A stretch of 64,000 bases of DNA from assembly GCF_024639685.1 (NCBI RefSeq), contig NZ_JAHEHX010000021.1, forward strand, positions 186,001 through 250,000, written 5' to 3'. Origin of the DNA: Polaribacter sp. Its GTDB lineage: Bacteria; Bacteroidota; Bacteroidia; Flavobacteriales; Flavobacteriaceae. The notes beneath the pieces are model-generated. The model saw only the letters and a list, made by a program, of their open reading frames with translations, did no database searches and had not been told where the DNA came from. Positions 56,044-64,000 of the stretch are shown here, piece after piece (the stretch's first letter is position 1; every line of letters starts with the position of its first letter). Position numbers and translations under genes: made by a program.

Positions 56044-57099
56044 ATGACTTCAAATATAGAAATTCAACGTGTAAAAAAATCAAAGATTGACGCTGTTGAT
56101 TTTAACAACTTACCTTTTGGAAGTGTATATTCTGATCATATGTTAACCTGTGATTTTGTGGATGGTAGATGGCAAACTCCAAAAGTTGAGCCTTTTGCCC
56201 CAATTTCATTAGATCCTTCAGCCAAGATTTTTCATTATGGACAATCTATTTTTGAGGGAATGAAAGCCTACAAAGATGCTGATGGAAACATGATGCTTTT
56301 TAGACCTTTAGAAAACTGCAAGCGTTTAAATAAATCTGCTGAACGTTTGGTTATACCTCAAATTCCTGAGGATATTTTCATGGATGGTTTAAAGAAACTT
56401 TTAGAAATAGATAGTGCTTGGATACCTACATACGAAGGTAGTTCATTATATATTAGACCATTCATGTTTGCAACTGGTAATGGTTTTCATGCATCTCCTG
56501 CAGATGCTTACAAGTTTGTTATTTGTACTGCACCTTCTGGTGCTTATTTTGCTGGTAAAGTAAAAGTATTAATTGAAGAAAAATATGCTAGAGCTGCAAA
56601 TGGTGGTGTTGGTTATGCTAAAGCAGGTGGTAACTATGCTGCACAATTTTATCCAACTCAATTAGCAATAGAAAAAGGATACAACCAAGTAATTTGGACA
56701 GATGATAACACACACCAATTTATAGAAGAAGCTGGTGCAATGAACATTTTTATCAGAATAAATGACACTTTAATTACCAGCCCAACTAGTGATAGAATAT
56801 TAGATGGTATTACTCGTAAAAGTATTTTACAGATTGCAGAAGATAATGGTATACAAACAGAGGTAAGAAAAATTTCTGTTGGTGAAGTTGTGGATGCTGC
56901 TAAAAATGGTAACTTAAAAGAAATGTTCGGTGCAGGAACTGCTGCTGTTATTTCACCAATTGCTGGTTTTGGATATCAAGAAAATGATTTTGATTTACCT
57001 GAATTAGAAAATCCTTATGCACAACAGCTAAAAAAATTAATTACAGATATTCAAACTAACAAAACTGAAGATCCTTATGGATGGAGAATTATGGTTTAA
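56044..57099 (+). CDS. ilvE: Branched-chain amino-acid aminotransferase
   Basis: I use ATG 56044 (MTSNIEIQRVKKSK). The class IV PLP enzyme contains YGQSIFEGMKAYKDADGN, IRPFMFATGN, GYAKAGGNYAAQFYP with the PLP Lys193, IEEAGAMNIFIRI and MFGAGTAAVISPI. It interconverts Ile/Leu/Val with their keto acids. Length is standard at about 351 residues. Followed by a strong terminator. Confidence 0.96.
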   Translation: MTSNIEIQRVKKSKIDAVDFNNLPFGSVYSDHMLTCDFVDGRWQTPKVEPFAPISLDPSAKIFHYGQSIFEGMKAYKDADGNMMLFRPLENCKRLNKSAERLVIPQIPEDIFMDGLKKLLEIDSAWIPTYEGSSLYIRPFMFATGNGFHASPADAYKFVICTAPSGAYFAGKVKVLIEEKYARAANGGVGYAKAGGNYAAQFYPTQLAIEKGYNQVIWTDDNTHQFIEEAGAMNIFIRINDTLITSPTSDRILDGITRKSILQIAEDNGIQTEVRKISVGEVVDAAKNGNLKEMFGAGTAAVISPIAGFGYQENDFDLPELENPYAQQLKKLITDIQTNKTEDPYGWRIMV

Positions 57100-57114
57100 G
57101 ATAATTTGATTTAT

Positions 57115-57146
57115 AAAAAAAGCATCACTTAAGTGATGCTTTTTTT
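57115..57146. terminator. Bidirectional terminator after ilvE
   Basis: A palindrome with A-tract, GCATCACTTAAGTGATGC and T-tract serves ilvE and the MazG-like gene coming from the other side. Confidence 0.9.
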
Positions 57147-57177
57147 ATGATTTAAAATGGTTTTTATTCAGTAAAAA

Positions 57178-57570
57178 CTAAGTATTAGAATTTAAAATTT
57201 TTTCGATATTGGGTTTAAAATAGTTTGGTCCTTTTAACACTTTACCATCTTCTCTGTAAATTGGTTCTCCATCTTCACCCAATTTACTCATGTTTGAGTT
57301 TTGTATTTCGTTAAAAACCTCTTCAATTTTATTTTGCATTCCATGCTCTATAATTGTACCACATAAGATATAAAGCATATCTCCTAAAGCATCTGCAACC
57401 TCTACCAAATCGTTATTTTTAGCAGCCTCTAAGTACTCTTCATTTTCTTCTTTCATTAATTCATATCGCAATTGTTTTCTATCATCAGAAATACCTACAG
57501 TTGGTGAATTTTGAATATTTAATTTAAATGCACTATGAAATGCGTGTACAGCAGCTATTTTATTTTTCAT
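57178..57570 (-). CDS. MazG-like / PRA-PH nucleotide pyrophosphohydrolase
   Basis: The 130-residue all-alpha NTP pyrophosphohydrolase has RYELMKEENEEYLEAAKNND and LVEVADALGDMLYILCGTI, the E-x2-E plus E-x2-D metal sites of the MazG/dUTPase-like superfamily. The tail includes YREDGKVLKGPNYF. It probably removes pyrophosphate from an NTP or histidine-pathway nucleotide. Substrate unknown. Confidence 0.82.
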   Translation of the reverse strand: MKNKIAAVHAFHSAFKLNIQNSPTVGISDDRKQLRYELMKEENEEYLEAAKNNDLVEVADALGDMLYILCGTIIEHGMQNKIEEVFNEIQNSNMSKLGEDGEPIYREDGKVLKGPNYFKPNIEKILNSNT

Positions 57571-57726
57571 TTTAGTAGTTTTTTTTAAAGTTCTGTATCC
57601 TTAAAAGATTAGAATTGGTATATAATTTTGTAATTTTGCAATTTTGCAATTAACAATATAGAAATTCTTCTTATATAAGAAACTCTAAATTATTTATTAT
57701 TTACAAAACTTATAAAGATAAACCTC

Positions 57727-57933
57727 ATGATTTTTAATGCTTACTTTACTACTGGCAGAATTATGTTTATGGTATTTTTTGTGTTAGCTTTTGGTATTTT
57801 AATTTACCTAAGCTACAAGAAAGATACAGGAAACCACAATCGTTATTATAAAGGTGCAGGGAAAAAAGTATTAATATATGGAGGTCTTATCATCGCTATT
57901 TTTACTGCAATAAGATTAATTTTCGGAAACTAA
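57727..57933 (+). CDS. Small two-span membrane protein
   Basis: The 68-residue protein has hydrophobic helices at about 11-28 (IMFMVFFVLAFGILIYLS) and 49-65 (VLIYGGLIIAIFTAIRL), joined by a basic loop (KKDTGNHNRYYKGAGKK). No family is assigned; it looks like a widespread small inner-membrane protein. It converges with the next gene by a 4-base overlap. Confidence 0.65.
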   Translation: MIFNAYFTTGRIMFMVFFVLAFGILIYLSYKKDTGNHNRYYKGAGKKVLIYGGLIIAIFTAIRLIFGN

Positions 57934-58526
57934 TTTTTACGAAATATTTTTAAACGATTCCAAACTTTTTTATTTATTTGAGTGTAAATAAAGAAACAGC
58001 TTATGTCTAACAAAAAATAAAACAAACTTATTCCACTTGGAGGATTGTTACTAGGCAAAAAATCAAAAAAACCAAATGCAGTTTCTGGCCATTTCCAGCA
58101 ACTAAATGCAGTACCTCCTATTTCTAAAATAGCCACTAAAATATACATAGCGTAAAAGAACAATCTATCTTTAGGCCTTTTTAGAAGCAACAGAAATACA
58201 CAAATTGTCATTACAAAACCAAAGAGATCTGTAAAAAAGGCCAGGTAAATAGTTGCAAAAATACCAATTGCAATTGCAAACAATTGTTCTATAGCTTTAT
58301 GATGTTTTCTTACCACTGATTCTTTACTAAACATAAATATTCTACCGTATAAAGCTGCATGACCAATAGGGACATATAAAGGCACATTCTCTAGTCTGTA
58401 AGTATACATTCCTAAAAACCTCGAGAAAAAATATTCACCTAAAAAACCTAGTATTACTGCATAAATCATTAATTCTTTTACTTTTGGTATAGATCTAAAA
58501 TACATTTTAAAAAAACCAGCAAGCAT
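57930..58526 (-). CDS. Multi-span membrane protein of unknown function
   Basis: I start at ATG 58526 (MLAGFFKMYFRSIPKVKEL). The 198-residue protein has about six hydrophobic segments, including ELMIYAVILGFLGEYFF, AIAIGIFATIYLAFFTDL and VMTICVFLLLLK, with YRLENVPLYVPIGHAALYG between spans. No motif is recognised. It follows a 49-codon membrane ORF and tag on the same strand. Confidence 0.65.
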   Translation of the reverse strand: MLAGFFKMYFRSIPKVKELMIYAVILGFLGEYFFSRFLGMYTYRLENVPLYVPIGHAALYGRIFMFSKESVVRKHHKAIEQLFAIAIGIFATIYLAFFTDLFGFVMTICVFLLLLKRPKDRLFFYAMYILVAILEIGGTAFSCWKWPETAFGFFDFLPSNNPPSGISLFYFLLDISCFFIYTQINKKVWNRLKIFRKN

Positions 58527-58534
58527 CAAAATAT

Positions 58535-58684
58535 TTATCCAAATTTGAGAATCTGAAATATTTTCAGCAAAATAAATACTATCAAAAAAAATACAAAAAC
58601 AAAAAATATAAATCGACCAATTTCTCTATTAAAGATTGCTACAATCTCTTTTAAATCTTGTTTAGGTATTTGGAATATTTGCAT
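58535..58684 (-). CDS. 49-residue single-span membrane protein coupled to tag
   Basis: MQIFQIPKQDLKEIVAIFNR is an amphipathic head, followed by a very hydrophobic segment (FIFFVFVFFLIVFILL) and a basic end (KIFQILKFG). The ATG overlaps the tag stop by one base (TAATG on the minus strand), and the next gene starts 8 bases after its stop. Real translation is likely from this context. No family is known to me. Confidence 0.6.
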   Translation of the reverse strand: MQIFQIPKQDLKEIVAIFNREIGRFIFFVFVFFLIVFILLKIFQILKFG

Positions 58685-59241
58685 TAATTGGAATATTTAA
58701 AACAATTTCTGGTATGATCATTAACCATACCTATTGCCTGCATAAAAGCATACACAACTGTTGATCCTACAAATTTAAAACCTTTTTTCTTTAAATCTTT
58801 AGAAATTATATCTGATAATTCTGTAGTTGCAGGCACCTCTTTTTTACTGTGAAACTTATTTAAGATAGGTTTGTGATTTACAAAGCTCCATATATACTTA
58901 GAGAACGAACCATACTCTTTTTTAATTTCAATAAATAATTGAGCGTTTATAATAGCACTTCTAATCTTTAGTTTATTTCTAATAATACTAGCATTTTTAA
59001 GCAACTCATTATACTTAGTTTCTGAATATTTTGAAATTTCATAATAGTCAAATCCATCAAAAGCGGCCCTAAAATTCTCTCTTTTGTTAAGAATAGTAAT
59101 CCAACTTAAACCAGCTTGAAAAGTTTCTAAAAGTAAAAACTCAAACAGAGTCTCATCATCATAAACTGGAACACCCCATTCAAAATCATGATAATCTTCA
59201 TACAATTTGCTATCTGTAACCCAAAAACAACGCTGTTCCAT
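58684..59241 (-). CDS. tag: DNA-3-methyladenine glycosylase I
   Basis: The 185-residue enzyme removes 3-methyladenine from alkylated DNA. It has the N-terminal zinc ligands C5 (RCFWV) and H18 (YHDFEWGVP), ETFQAGLSWITILNKRENF and the C-terminal ligands in GMVNDHTRNCF. FVGSTVVYAFMQAIGMVNDH is the family's conserved late segment. First gene of a three-gene run with two membrane proteins. Confidence 0.95.
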   Translation of the reverse strand: MEQRCFWVTDSKLYEDYHDFEWGVPVYDDETLFEFLLLETFQAGLSWITILNKRENFRAAFDGFDYYEISKYSETKYNELLKNASIIRNKLKIRSAIINAQLFIEIKKEYGSFSKYIWSFVNHKPILNKFHSKKEVPATTELSDIISKDLKKKGFKFVGSTVVYAFMQAIGMVNDHTRNCFKYSN

Positions 59242-59328
59242 GTATTTTAATTTAGCTAAGAAGTGCTATATTTTGCACTAAAAAAGTTTATTTTAAAATC
59301 AATATATAAATTAATATCTTTATAATGT

Positions 59329-59766
59329 ATGAAAATCTTTAAACACCTCTTATTACTAACTATTTTCAGTTTATGCTATTACAATTGTAAATCATTACCT
59401 TACAACAATAAAGTTAAAACTTTAGAAGAAAAACCTGTTGTAATTGAAAACGATAGCTTAGCCTATGAGATTATAATTATAGAACCTGGCTTTACAAACT
59501 TTTTAAATAATATTGCACAACCTGAAGGGTTTTACTCTCAAAAGTATCTTGAATCTAGAAACAGAACCTGGGTAATAACTTGGAATGAAAGAGCTAGAAA
59601 TCCTCTTCGATTCAATCCTTCTATTTATGAAAACAGTATCGATTTTCAACCAACTATAAATTATGGGTATGATGTGAATTATAAACTATTTAATTATTTT
59701 TTATTTGCACAAAAAAAATACAGAATGAATTTAGGTGGTGGATTTAGAACCAATAGAATTAATTAG
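59329..59766 (+). CDS. DUF6146-like lipoprotein
   Basis: The 145-residue protein has a lipoprotein-like signal (LLLLTIFSLCYYNC). The mature part contains IIIIEPGFTNFLNNIAQPEG, YLESRNRTWVITWNERARNP and IDFQPTINYGYDVNYKLFNY, a pattern I associate with the DUF6146 family of Flavobacteriaceae. No function is known. It converges with folA (8-base overlap). Confidence 0.7.
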   Translation: MKIFKHLLLLTIFSLCYYNCKSLPYNNKVKTLEEKPVVIENDSLAYEIIIIEPGFTNFLNNIAQPEGFYSQKYLESRNRTWVITWNERARNPLRFNPSIYENSIDFQPTINYGYDVNYKLFNYFLFAQKKYRMNLGGGFRTNRIN

Positions 59767-60253
59767 TTATTTTTTTATACTTAATAAAGCTATAGCTATA
59801 TTTATTTTTTTCATCTGGTTCAAAATCTTCTTGCGTTACTTTTTTCCAAATTAAAGGATCAATTTTAGGGAAATAAACATCAGCTTCGAATTTTTCGTGA
59901 ACAAAAGTTATGTCTAAAACATCGGCTAATTGTTGTTTAACAGCGTATTCATAAATTTGAGCACCTCCTATAATAAATATTTGCTCATCTTCTTTAGCCA
60001 TTTCTAGAGCTTGCTCTAAACTATTTGCGACTAAACATCCTTCTTTTTGATAATCAGTATTTCTAGTTACAATTACTGAAGTTCTGTTTGGTAAAGGTTT
60101 TCCTATAGAATCATAAGTGTTTCTTCCCATAATGATATGGTGCCCTGTAGTAACTTGCTTAAACCTTTTTAGGTCTGCAGGCAAATACCAAATTAAATCG
60201 TTGTCTCTGCCCAGTTCATTATTTTTTGCAAATGCTGCTATAATTGTAATCAT
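59759..60253 (-). CDS. folA: Dihydrofolate reductase
   Basis: The 164-residue enzyme reduces dihydrofolate with NADPH. It shows IAAFAKNNELGRDNDLIWYL, LKRFKQVTTGHHIIMGRNTY and IFIIGGAQIYEYA with the catalytic acid in the first stretch. It lies just downstream of thyA, whose reaction produces dihydrofolate, on the same strand. Confidence 0.96.
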   Translation of the reverse strand: MITIIAAFAKNNELGRDNDLIWYLPADLKRFKQVTTGHHIIMGRNTYDSIGKPLPNRTSVIVTRNTDYQKEGCLVANSLEQALEMAKEDEQIFIIGGAQIYEYAVKQQLADVLDITFVHEKFEADVYFPKIDPLIWKKVTQEDFEPDEKNKYSYSFIKYKKITN

Positions 60254-60335
60254 GTAATATAATCGATTAAAATGAAGTAAGCATAGTTAATGTATGTACT
60301 TCATAGACAAATTAGTTTATAATTTATACCATTTC

Positions 60336-61160
60336 TTAAATAGCGACTTTCCCTTTTATATGAGGATGTGGATTATAATCCAACAATTCAAAATCATCAA
60401 AAGTAAAATCTTCAATGTTTGTAATTGCAGAATTTAACTTCATTTTTGGCAAGGGTCTAATATCTCTAGATAATTGCAATTCCAGTTGCTCTATATGATT
60501 ATTATAGATATGAGCATCTCCAAAAGTATGAATAAATTCACCTGCCTCATAACCACAAACCTGAGCCATCATCATAGTGAATAAAGCGTAAGAAGCTATA
60601 TTAAAAGGTACTCCTAAAAATATATCAGCACTTCTTTGGTATAATTGACATGATAATTTACCGTCAGAAAAATAAAACTGAAAAAATGCATGACAAGGAG
60701 GTAATGCAGCTTTTCCGTTTGCAACATTTTCTGAGAAAGTTTTACTTGTATCTGGCAAAACAGAGGGGTTCCAAGCAGAAACCAACATTCTTCTTGAATT
60801 AGGGTTGGTTTTTAAAGTTGCGATAACTTCTTTTAACTGGTCTACCTCATCACTATTCCAATTACGCCATTGATGTCCATAAACGGGTCCTAAATCTCCA
60901 TTTTCGTCTGCCCATTCATTCCAAATTCTAACTCCATTTTCTTGCAAATAATTTATGTTAGTATCTCCTTTTATAAACCATAATAATTCATGAACAATAC
61001 TTTTTAAATGCAACTTTTTAGTAGTTACCATCGGAAAACCTTCACTTAAATCAAATCGCATTTGATATCCAAAAACACTTTTAGTTCCTGTTCCAGTTCT
61101 GTCTTCCTTTTCATTTCCGTTTTGTAAAACATGTTTTACTAAATCGTGGTATTGTTTCAT
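60336..61160 (-). CDS. thyA: Thymidylate synthase
   Basis: The 274-residue enzyme makes dTMP from dUMP and methylene-THF. It has [18 protein letters not shown], the catalytic Cys in [33 protein letters not shown] and [17 protein letters not shown] [16 protein letters not shown]. The length is typical of the short ThyA. Coupled to folA in function and place. Confidence 0.97.
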   Translation of the reverse strand: MKQYHDLVKHVLQNGNEKEDRTGTGTKSVFGYQMRFDLSEGFPMVTTKKLHLKSIVHELLWFIKGDTNINYLQENGVRIWNEWADENGDLGPVYGHQWRNWNSDEVDQLKEVIATLKTNPNSRRMLVSAWNPSVLPDTSKTFSENVANGKAALPPCHAFFQFYFSDGKLSCQLYQRSADIFLGVPFNIASYALFTMMMAQVCGYEAGEFIHTFGDAHIYNNHIEQLELQLSRDIRPLPKMKLNSAITNIEDFTFDDFELLDYNPHPHIKGKVAI

Positions 61161-61186
61161 AATTAAAATTCACTTTTTGTAAAAAT

Positions 61187-61220
61187 AAAAAAGCTTCCAC
61201 TAAATAAGTTGAAGCTTTTT
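61187..61220. terminator. Terminator between nupC and thyA
   Basis: AAAAAGCTTC pairs with GAAGCTTTTT around a 13-base loop. Its A- and T-tracts allow bidirectional use, but both neighbours run on the minus strand, so it ends the nupC transcript before thyA. Confidence 0.6.
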
Positions 61221-61298
61221 AAAAATTGTATAAAAGTTATTAACGAATTGAAGATAAAATATATAATCTAATTAATACTTATGATTTTATTCTTGTTG

Positions 61299-62702
61299 TT
61301 ATCCAATAATCATCCCTGCAATTGCAGCAGACATCAAAGATGCAATTGTCCCTCCAATTAAGGCTTTTACTCCAAATTCAGACAAAGTTTTTCGTTGGCT
61401 TGGCGCTAAAGAACCTATACCACCAATTTGAATACCAATAGAGGCAAAGTTTGCAAAACCGCACAACATATAGGTAGCCATAATAATAGATTTGTTAAAT
61501 GATAAATGTGTAGCACTTGTAATATCTTTTAGCTCTGCTAGTTGTATATACCCAACAAATTCACTTGCAGCTAATTTAATACCTAATAATTGCCCCATTA
61601 AAGCCATATCTTCTGCAGCAACTCCAATTAACCACATTAAAGGCGCAAATAAATAACCTAAAATGGCTTCTAAAGAAAAACTATTATATTCAGTATTTGC
61701 TGCCATCCAAGAGTTTAAGGTTGTTATATCTCCTACCCAACCTAAAATCCCGTTAATCATTGCAATTACAGCAACAAATACAAGCAACATAGCTCCTACA
61801 TTTACTGCAAGTCTTAGCCCCTCTGTTGTTCCATTTGCAATTGCATCTAAAATATTAGATCCTATTTTTTCTTGTGAAACTGATACATCTGTATTTACTG
61901 CTTCTGTTTGCGGATATAAAATTTTTGAAATTACAATTGCACCAGGTGCTGCCATAACTGAAGCTGCAAGTAAATGCTTTGCAAAAATTAATTCTAACGT
62001 TTTATCACCACCACCTAAAAAACCAATATAAGCTGCTAACACAGCACCAGCAACTGTAGCCATACCTCCTATCATTACTAACAGCATCTCAGACCTATTC
62101 ATCTTATCTAAATAAGCCTTAATTAGTAATGGAGCTTCTGTTTGACCTAAAAATATATTACCTGCTACAGATAAACTTTCTGTTCCTGAAATACCTAAAA
62201 CTTTACTTAAAGCTATAGCTAGAAGCTTCACAACTTTTTGAATAATACCTAAATAAAATAATAATGATGTTAAGGCCGAAAAGAAGATTATCGTTGGTAA
62301 AACTTGAAAAGCAAAAATATACCCAAAAGTATTTACATCACCTACCATACCTGAAAACAGAAACTCGCTTCCTGCTTTGGTATATTCTAAAATTTCGATA
62401 AAAATTCCGCCTATAAATTCAAAAACCTTCTGAATAAAAGCAATTTTTAGCACACCAATTGCAATTAATAATTGAATTGATAAACCTATACCTACTTTTT
62501 TCCAATCAATAGCTTTTTTATTACTACTAAATAAAAATGCAATTATAATTAAAGAGCACATTCCTAAGACACCCCTCCATAAACTATTAAAAGAAAAACC
62601 TTGGCTCGGTAAAATCTTACTCGCTGTTTGCACAACCTCTGTATCTTGAGAAAAAATAGACAAAGAAAAGATACAGAAAAATACGATAAGTATTTTTTTC
62701 AT
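61299..62702 (-). CDS. nupC: NupC-type concentrative nucleoside transporter
   Basis: The 467-residue protein starts with a signal-like helix (ILIVFFCIFSLSIFSQ) and has about ten membrane helices. Conserved CNT segments are VLPTIIFFSALTSLLFYLGI, GQTEAPLLIKAYLDKMNRSE and GFANFASIGIQIGGIGSLAP. It imports nucleosides with Na+ or H+ for salvage. It stands between the bifunctional nuclease and thyA, a nucleotide-related neighbourhood. Confidence 0.94.
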   Translation of the reverse strand: MKKILIVFFCIFSLSIFSQDTEVVQTASKILPSQGFSFNSLWRGVLGMCSLIIIAFLFSSNKKAIDWKKVGIGLSIQLLIAIGVLKIAFIQKVFEFIGGIFIEILEYTKAGSEFLFSGMVGDVNTFGYIFAFQVLPTIIFFSALTSLLFYLGIIQKVVKLLAIALSKVLGISGTESLSVAGNIFLGQTEAPLLIKAYLDKMNRSEMLLVMIGGMATVAGAVLAAYIGFLGGGDKTLELIFAKHLLAASVMAAPGAIVISKILYPQTEAVNTDVSVSQEKIGSNILDAIANGTTEGLRLAVNVGAMLLVFVAVIAMINGILGWVGDITTLNSWMAANTEYNSFSLEAILGYLFAPLMWLIGVAAEDMALMGQLLGIKLAASEFVGYIQLAELKDITSATHLSFNKSIIMATYMLCGFANFASIGIQIGGIGSLAPSQRKTLSEFGVKALIGGTIASLMSAAIAGMIIG

Positions 62703-62722
62703 AATTATAATATAAATAAGTT

Positions 62723-63331
62723 TTAAGAGCGTTTGCTTATTTCGTCTCTAATATTTGCTGCCAGTTCGTAATTTTCATTGGCAACAGCAAGATCTAACTG
62801 TTTATTTAATTCTTTCAAGGATAACGAAGTATAGTCTTTTTTTATTGATGAAGAATCATTCTTAGAAACCATATCCTCTTTTTGATTTAAATTATTTTGT
62901 ATTTCTAACTCCTCTTCTACTTTAAGATAAACACCTGCTTTATCCAAAATATTTTCATAAGTATAAATAGGAGCATCAAATCGAACTGCAATAGCAATTG
63001 CGTCTGAAGTTCTAGTATCTATGACTTCTTTTTTGCCATCTTTTTCGCAAACTAAACTTGAAAAAAACACACCATCAACTAATTTATGGATAATAACTTC
63101 TTTTATATTAATAGAAAAAGTAGCAGAAAATGTTTTAAATAAATCGTGTGTTAGTGGTCTTGGAGGCCTAATTTCTGTTTCTAAGGCAATAGCAATAGAT
63201 TGTGCTTCAAAAGCTCCAATAATAATAGGTAAAGTTCTTGTTCCTTCTATCTCGCTCAAAACCAAAGCATAAGCACCAGTTTGTGTTTGACTATAAGAAA
63301 TCCCTTTGATGGTTAATAATGTTAAACTCAT
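62723..63331 (-). CDS. Bifunctional nuclease (DUF151) with C-terminal UVR motif
   Basis: I start at ATG 63331 (MSLTLLTIKGISYSQTQTGA). Residues 1-135 are the BFN/DUF151 domain (LPIIIGAFEAQSIAIALE, RTSDAIAIAVRFDAPIYT), and 165-200 carry a UvrB/UvrC-type helix pair (KELNKQLDLAVANENYELAA). Homologues show DNase/RNase activity. The UVR motif suggests protein-protein contact. Encoded just after etfA. Confidence 0.92.
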   Translation of the reverse strand: MSLTLLTIKGISYSQTQTGAYALVLSEIEGTRTLPIIIGAFEAQSIAIALETEIRPPRPLTHDLFKTFSATFSINIKEVIIHKLVDGVFFSSLVCEKDGKKEVIDTRTSDAIAIAVRFDAPIYTYENILDKAGVYLKVEEELEIQNNLNQKEDMVSKNDSSSIKKDYTSLSLKELNKQLDLAVANENYELAANIRDEISKRS

Positions 63332-63436
63332 AGACAAATCTACATAATTAAAAAGCAAATAAACTTTTTTTAAGAGGGCACAATTTAATAAAAATAATAG
63401 ATTGAGAACTTTTATTTCGTGAGTTTTTTAAAAAGT

Positions 63437-63466
63437 AAAAACCTACTAAAAGAATAGTAGGTTTTT
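63437..63466. terminator. Terminator between etfA and the nuclease gene
   Basis: AAAAACCTACTA pairs with TAGTAGGTTTTT around a 6-base loop, 24 bases after the etfA stop on the minus strand. Confidence 0.85.
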
Positions 63467-63489
63467 TTTTAATCTTCTTTTTTAAAAAA

Positions 63490-64000
63490 TTAAGAAGCTT
63501 GTTTAAAAGCTTTTAATTTTTCTATTAAGGTTGGCACAACTTCAAAAGCGTCACCAACAATACCATAATCTGCAGCTTTAAAGAAAGGTGCCTCAGGATC
63601 AGTGTTAATAACTACTTTTACTTTTGATGCATTAATACCTGCTAAATGCTGTATCGCTCCAGAAATACCTATTGCTATGTATAAATTAGATGCAACAGGC
63701 TTACCTGTTTGACCTACGTGTTCTCCATGAGGCCTCCATCCTAAATCAGAAACTGGCTTAGAACATGCAGTAGCTGCTCCTAAAACATCAGCTAAATCTT
63801 CAACCATATTCCAATTTTCTGGCCCTTTTAAACCTCTACCTGCAGAAACTACAACTTCTGCATCTGCAATAGTAACTTTACCTGTTACTCTTTCTAGTTT
63901 TTCTGAAGTAACTCCAGAATCTACTACTGCAGCATCAAAATTTTCTGTTGATCCTGAAACTGCATTCTCATGCACACCATAAGAATTTTTAGCTACCCCA
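63490..64000 (-). CDS. etfA: Electron transfer flavoprotein alpha subunit, C-terminal part (5' end outside window)
   Basis: The open frame continues past the window edge, so only the C-terminal 170 residues are seen. They hold the FAD-binding domain of Etf[60 protein letters not shown] and [20 protein letters not shown]. EtfAB carries electrons from acyl-CoA and other dehydrogenases to the quinone pool. etfB is expected upstream, outside the window. Confidence 0.97.
   Translation of the reverse strand, partial: GVAKNSYGVHENAVSGSTENFDAAVVDSGVTSEKLERVTGKVTIADAEVVVSAGRGLKGPENWNMVEDLADVLGAATACSKPVSDLGWRPHGEHVGQTGKPVASNLYIAIGISGAIQHLAGINASKVKVVINTDPEAPFFKAADYGIVGDAFEVVPTLIEKLKAFKQAS

Overview
The window is AT-rich (about 30% G+C by eye) and comes from a member of the Bacteroidota, almost certainly a marine-type Flavobacteriaceae close to Polaribacter or Tenacibaculum. 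The assignment rests on fused SecDF, TAnnTTTG-type -7 promoter boxes very near start codons, few Shine-Dalgarno sequences, SusC-type plug and TPR outer-membrane proteins, the BlaI-like regulator and several lipoproteins typical of the family. The genus is an inference. I saw no rRNA, tRNA, CRISPR array or intact insertion sequence.

Layout. 1-6120: a defence island, with the end of mcrB, mcrC, a 21-codon micro-ORF, a fused nuclease/N6-adenine methylase and its HsdS-like specificity subunit. 6121-6307: a hairpin-rich spacer. 6308-8355: two Holliday-junction-resolvase-related paralogues, an unknown protein and a convergent HD-domain alarmone hydrolase. 8463-11828: a 2OG-Fe(II) oxygenase, two glycosyltransferases and FtsE. 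11985-21062: envelope proteins (TPR protein, beta-barrel, M28 peptidase, DoxX-like protein, amidohydrolase, stand-alone TonB plug protein). 21111-28317: a full trp operon (minus strand, trpE-G-D-C-[deoxyinosine glycosylase]-F-B-A) with a Trp-Trp-Trp leader peptide and terminator. 28665-33948: a divergent operon encoding a GatC-like protein, GatA and a GatB::AspRS fusion, preceded by an Asn-rich leader peptide and an attenuator. 34042-43383: gyrB, an outer-membrane protein, mdh, secDF and an Hpt::Adk fusion. 43461-50089: obg, two TonB-C-domain proteins (one fused to BlaI), phnA, adenine deaminase, an M23 peptidase and folate genes. 50137-64000: mostly housekeeping genes (corA, hemW, ruvC, mnmD, ilvE, tag, folA, thyA, nupC, bifunctional nuclease, etfA) with several tiny membrane-protein ORFs.

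The most striking observation is at 28692-28801. A 15-residue leader peptide (MRNINNNLNFINPNL, 7 Asn) overlaps the first of four RNA segments that can form mutually exclusive 1:2, 2:3 and 3:4 helices, the last followed by a U-tract. It sits in front of a gatC-like/gatA/gatB::aspS operon. The AspRS half carries the RDHG His typical of non-discriminating enzymes. Together these suggest a single transcript that makes Asn-tRNA by the transamidation route and is switched on when charged Asn-tRNA is scarce. It lies back to back with the trp operon, which has its own leader-peptide attenuator, so one 412-bp region separates two outward-facing amino-acid attenuators.
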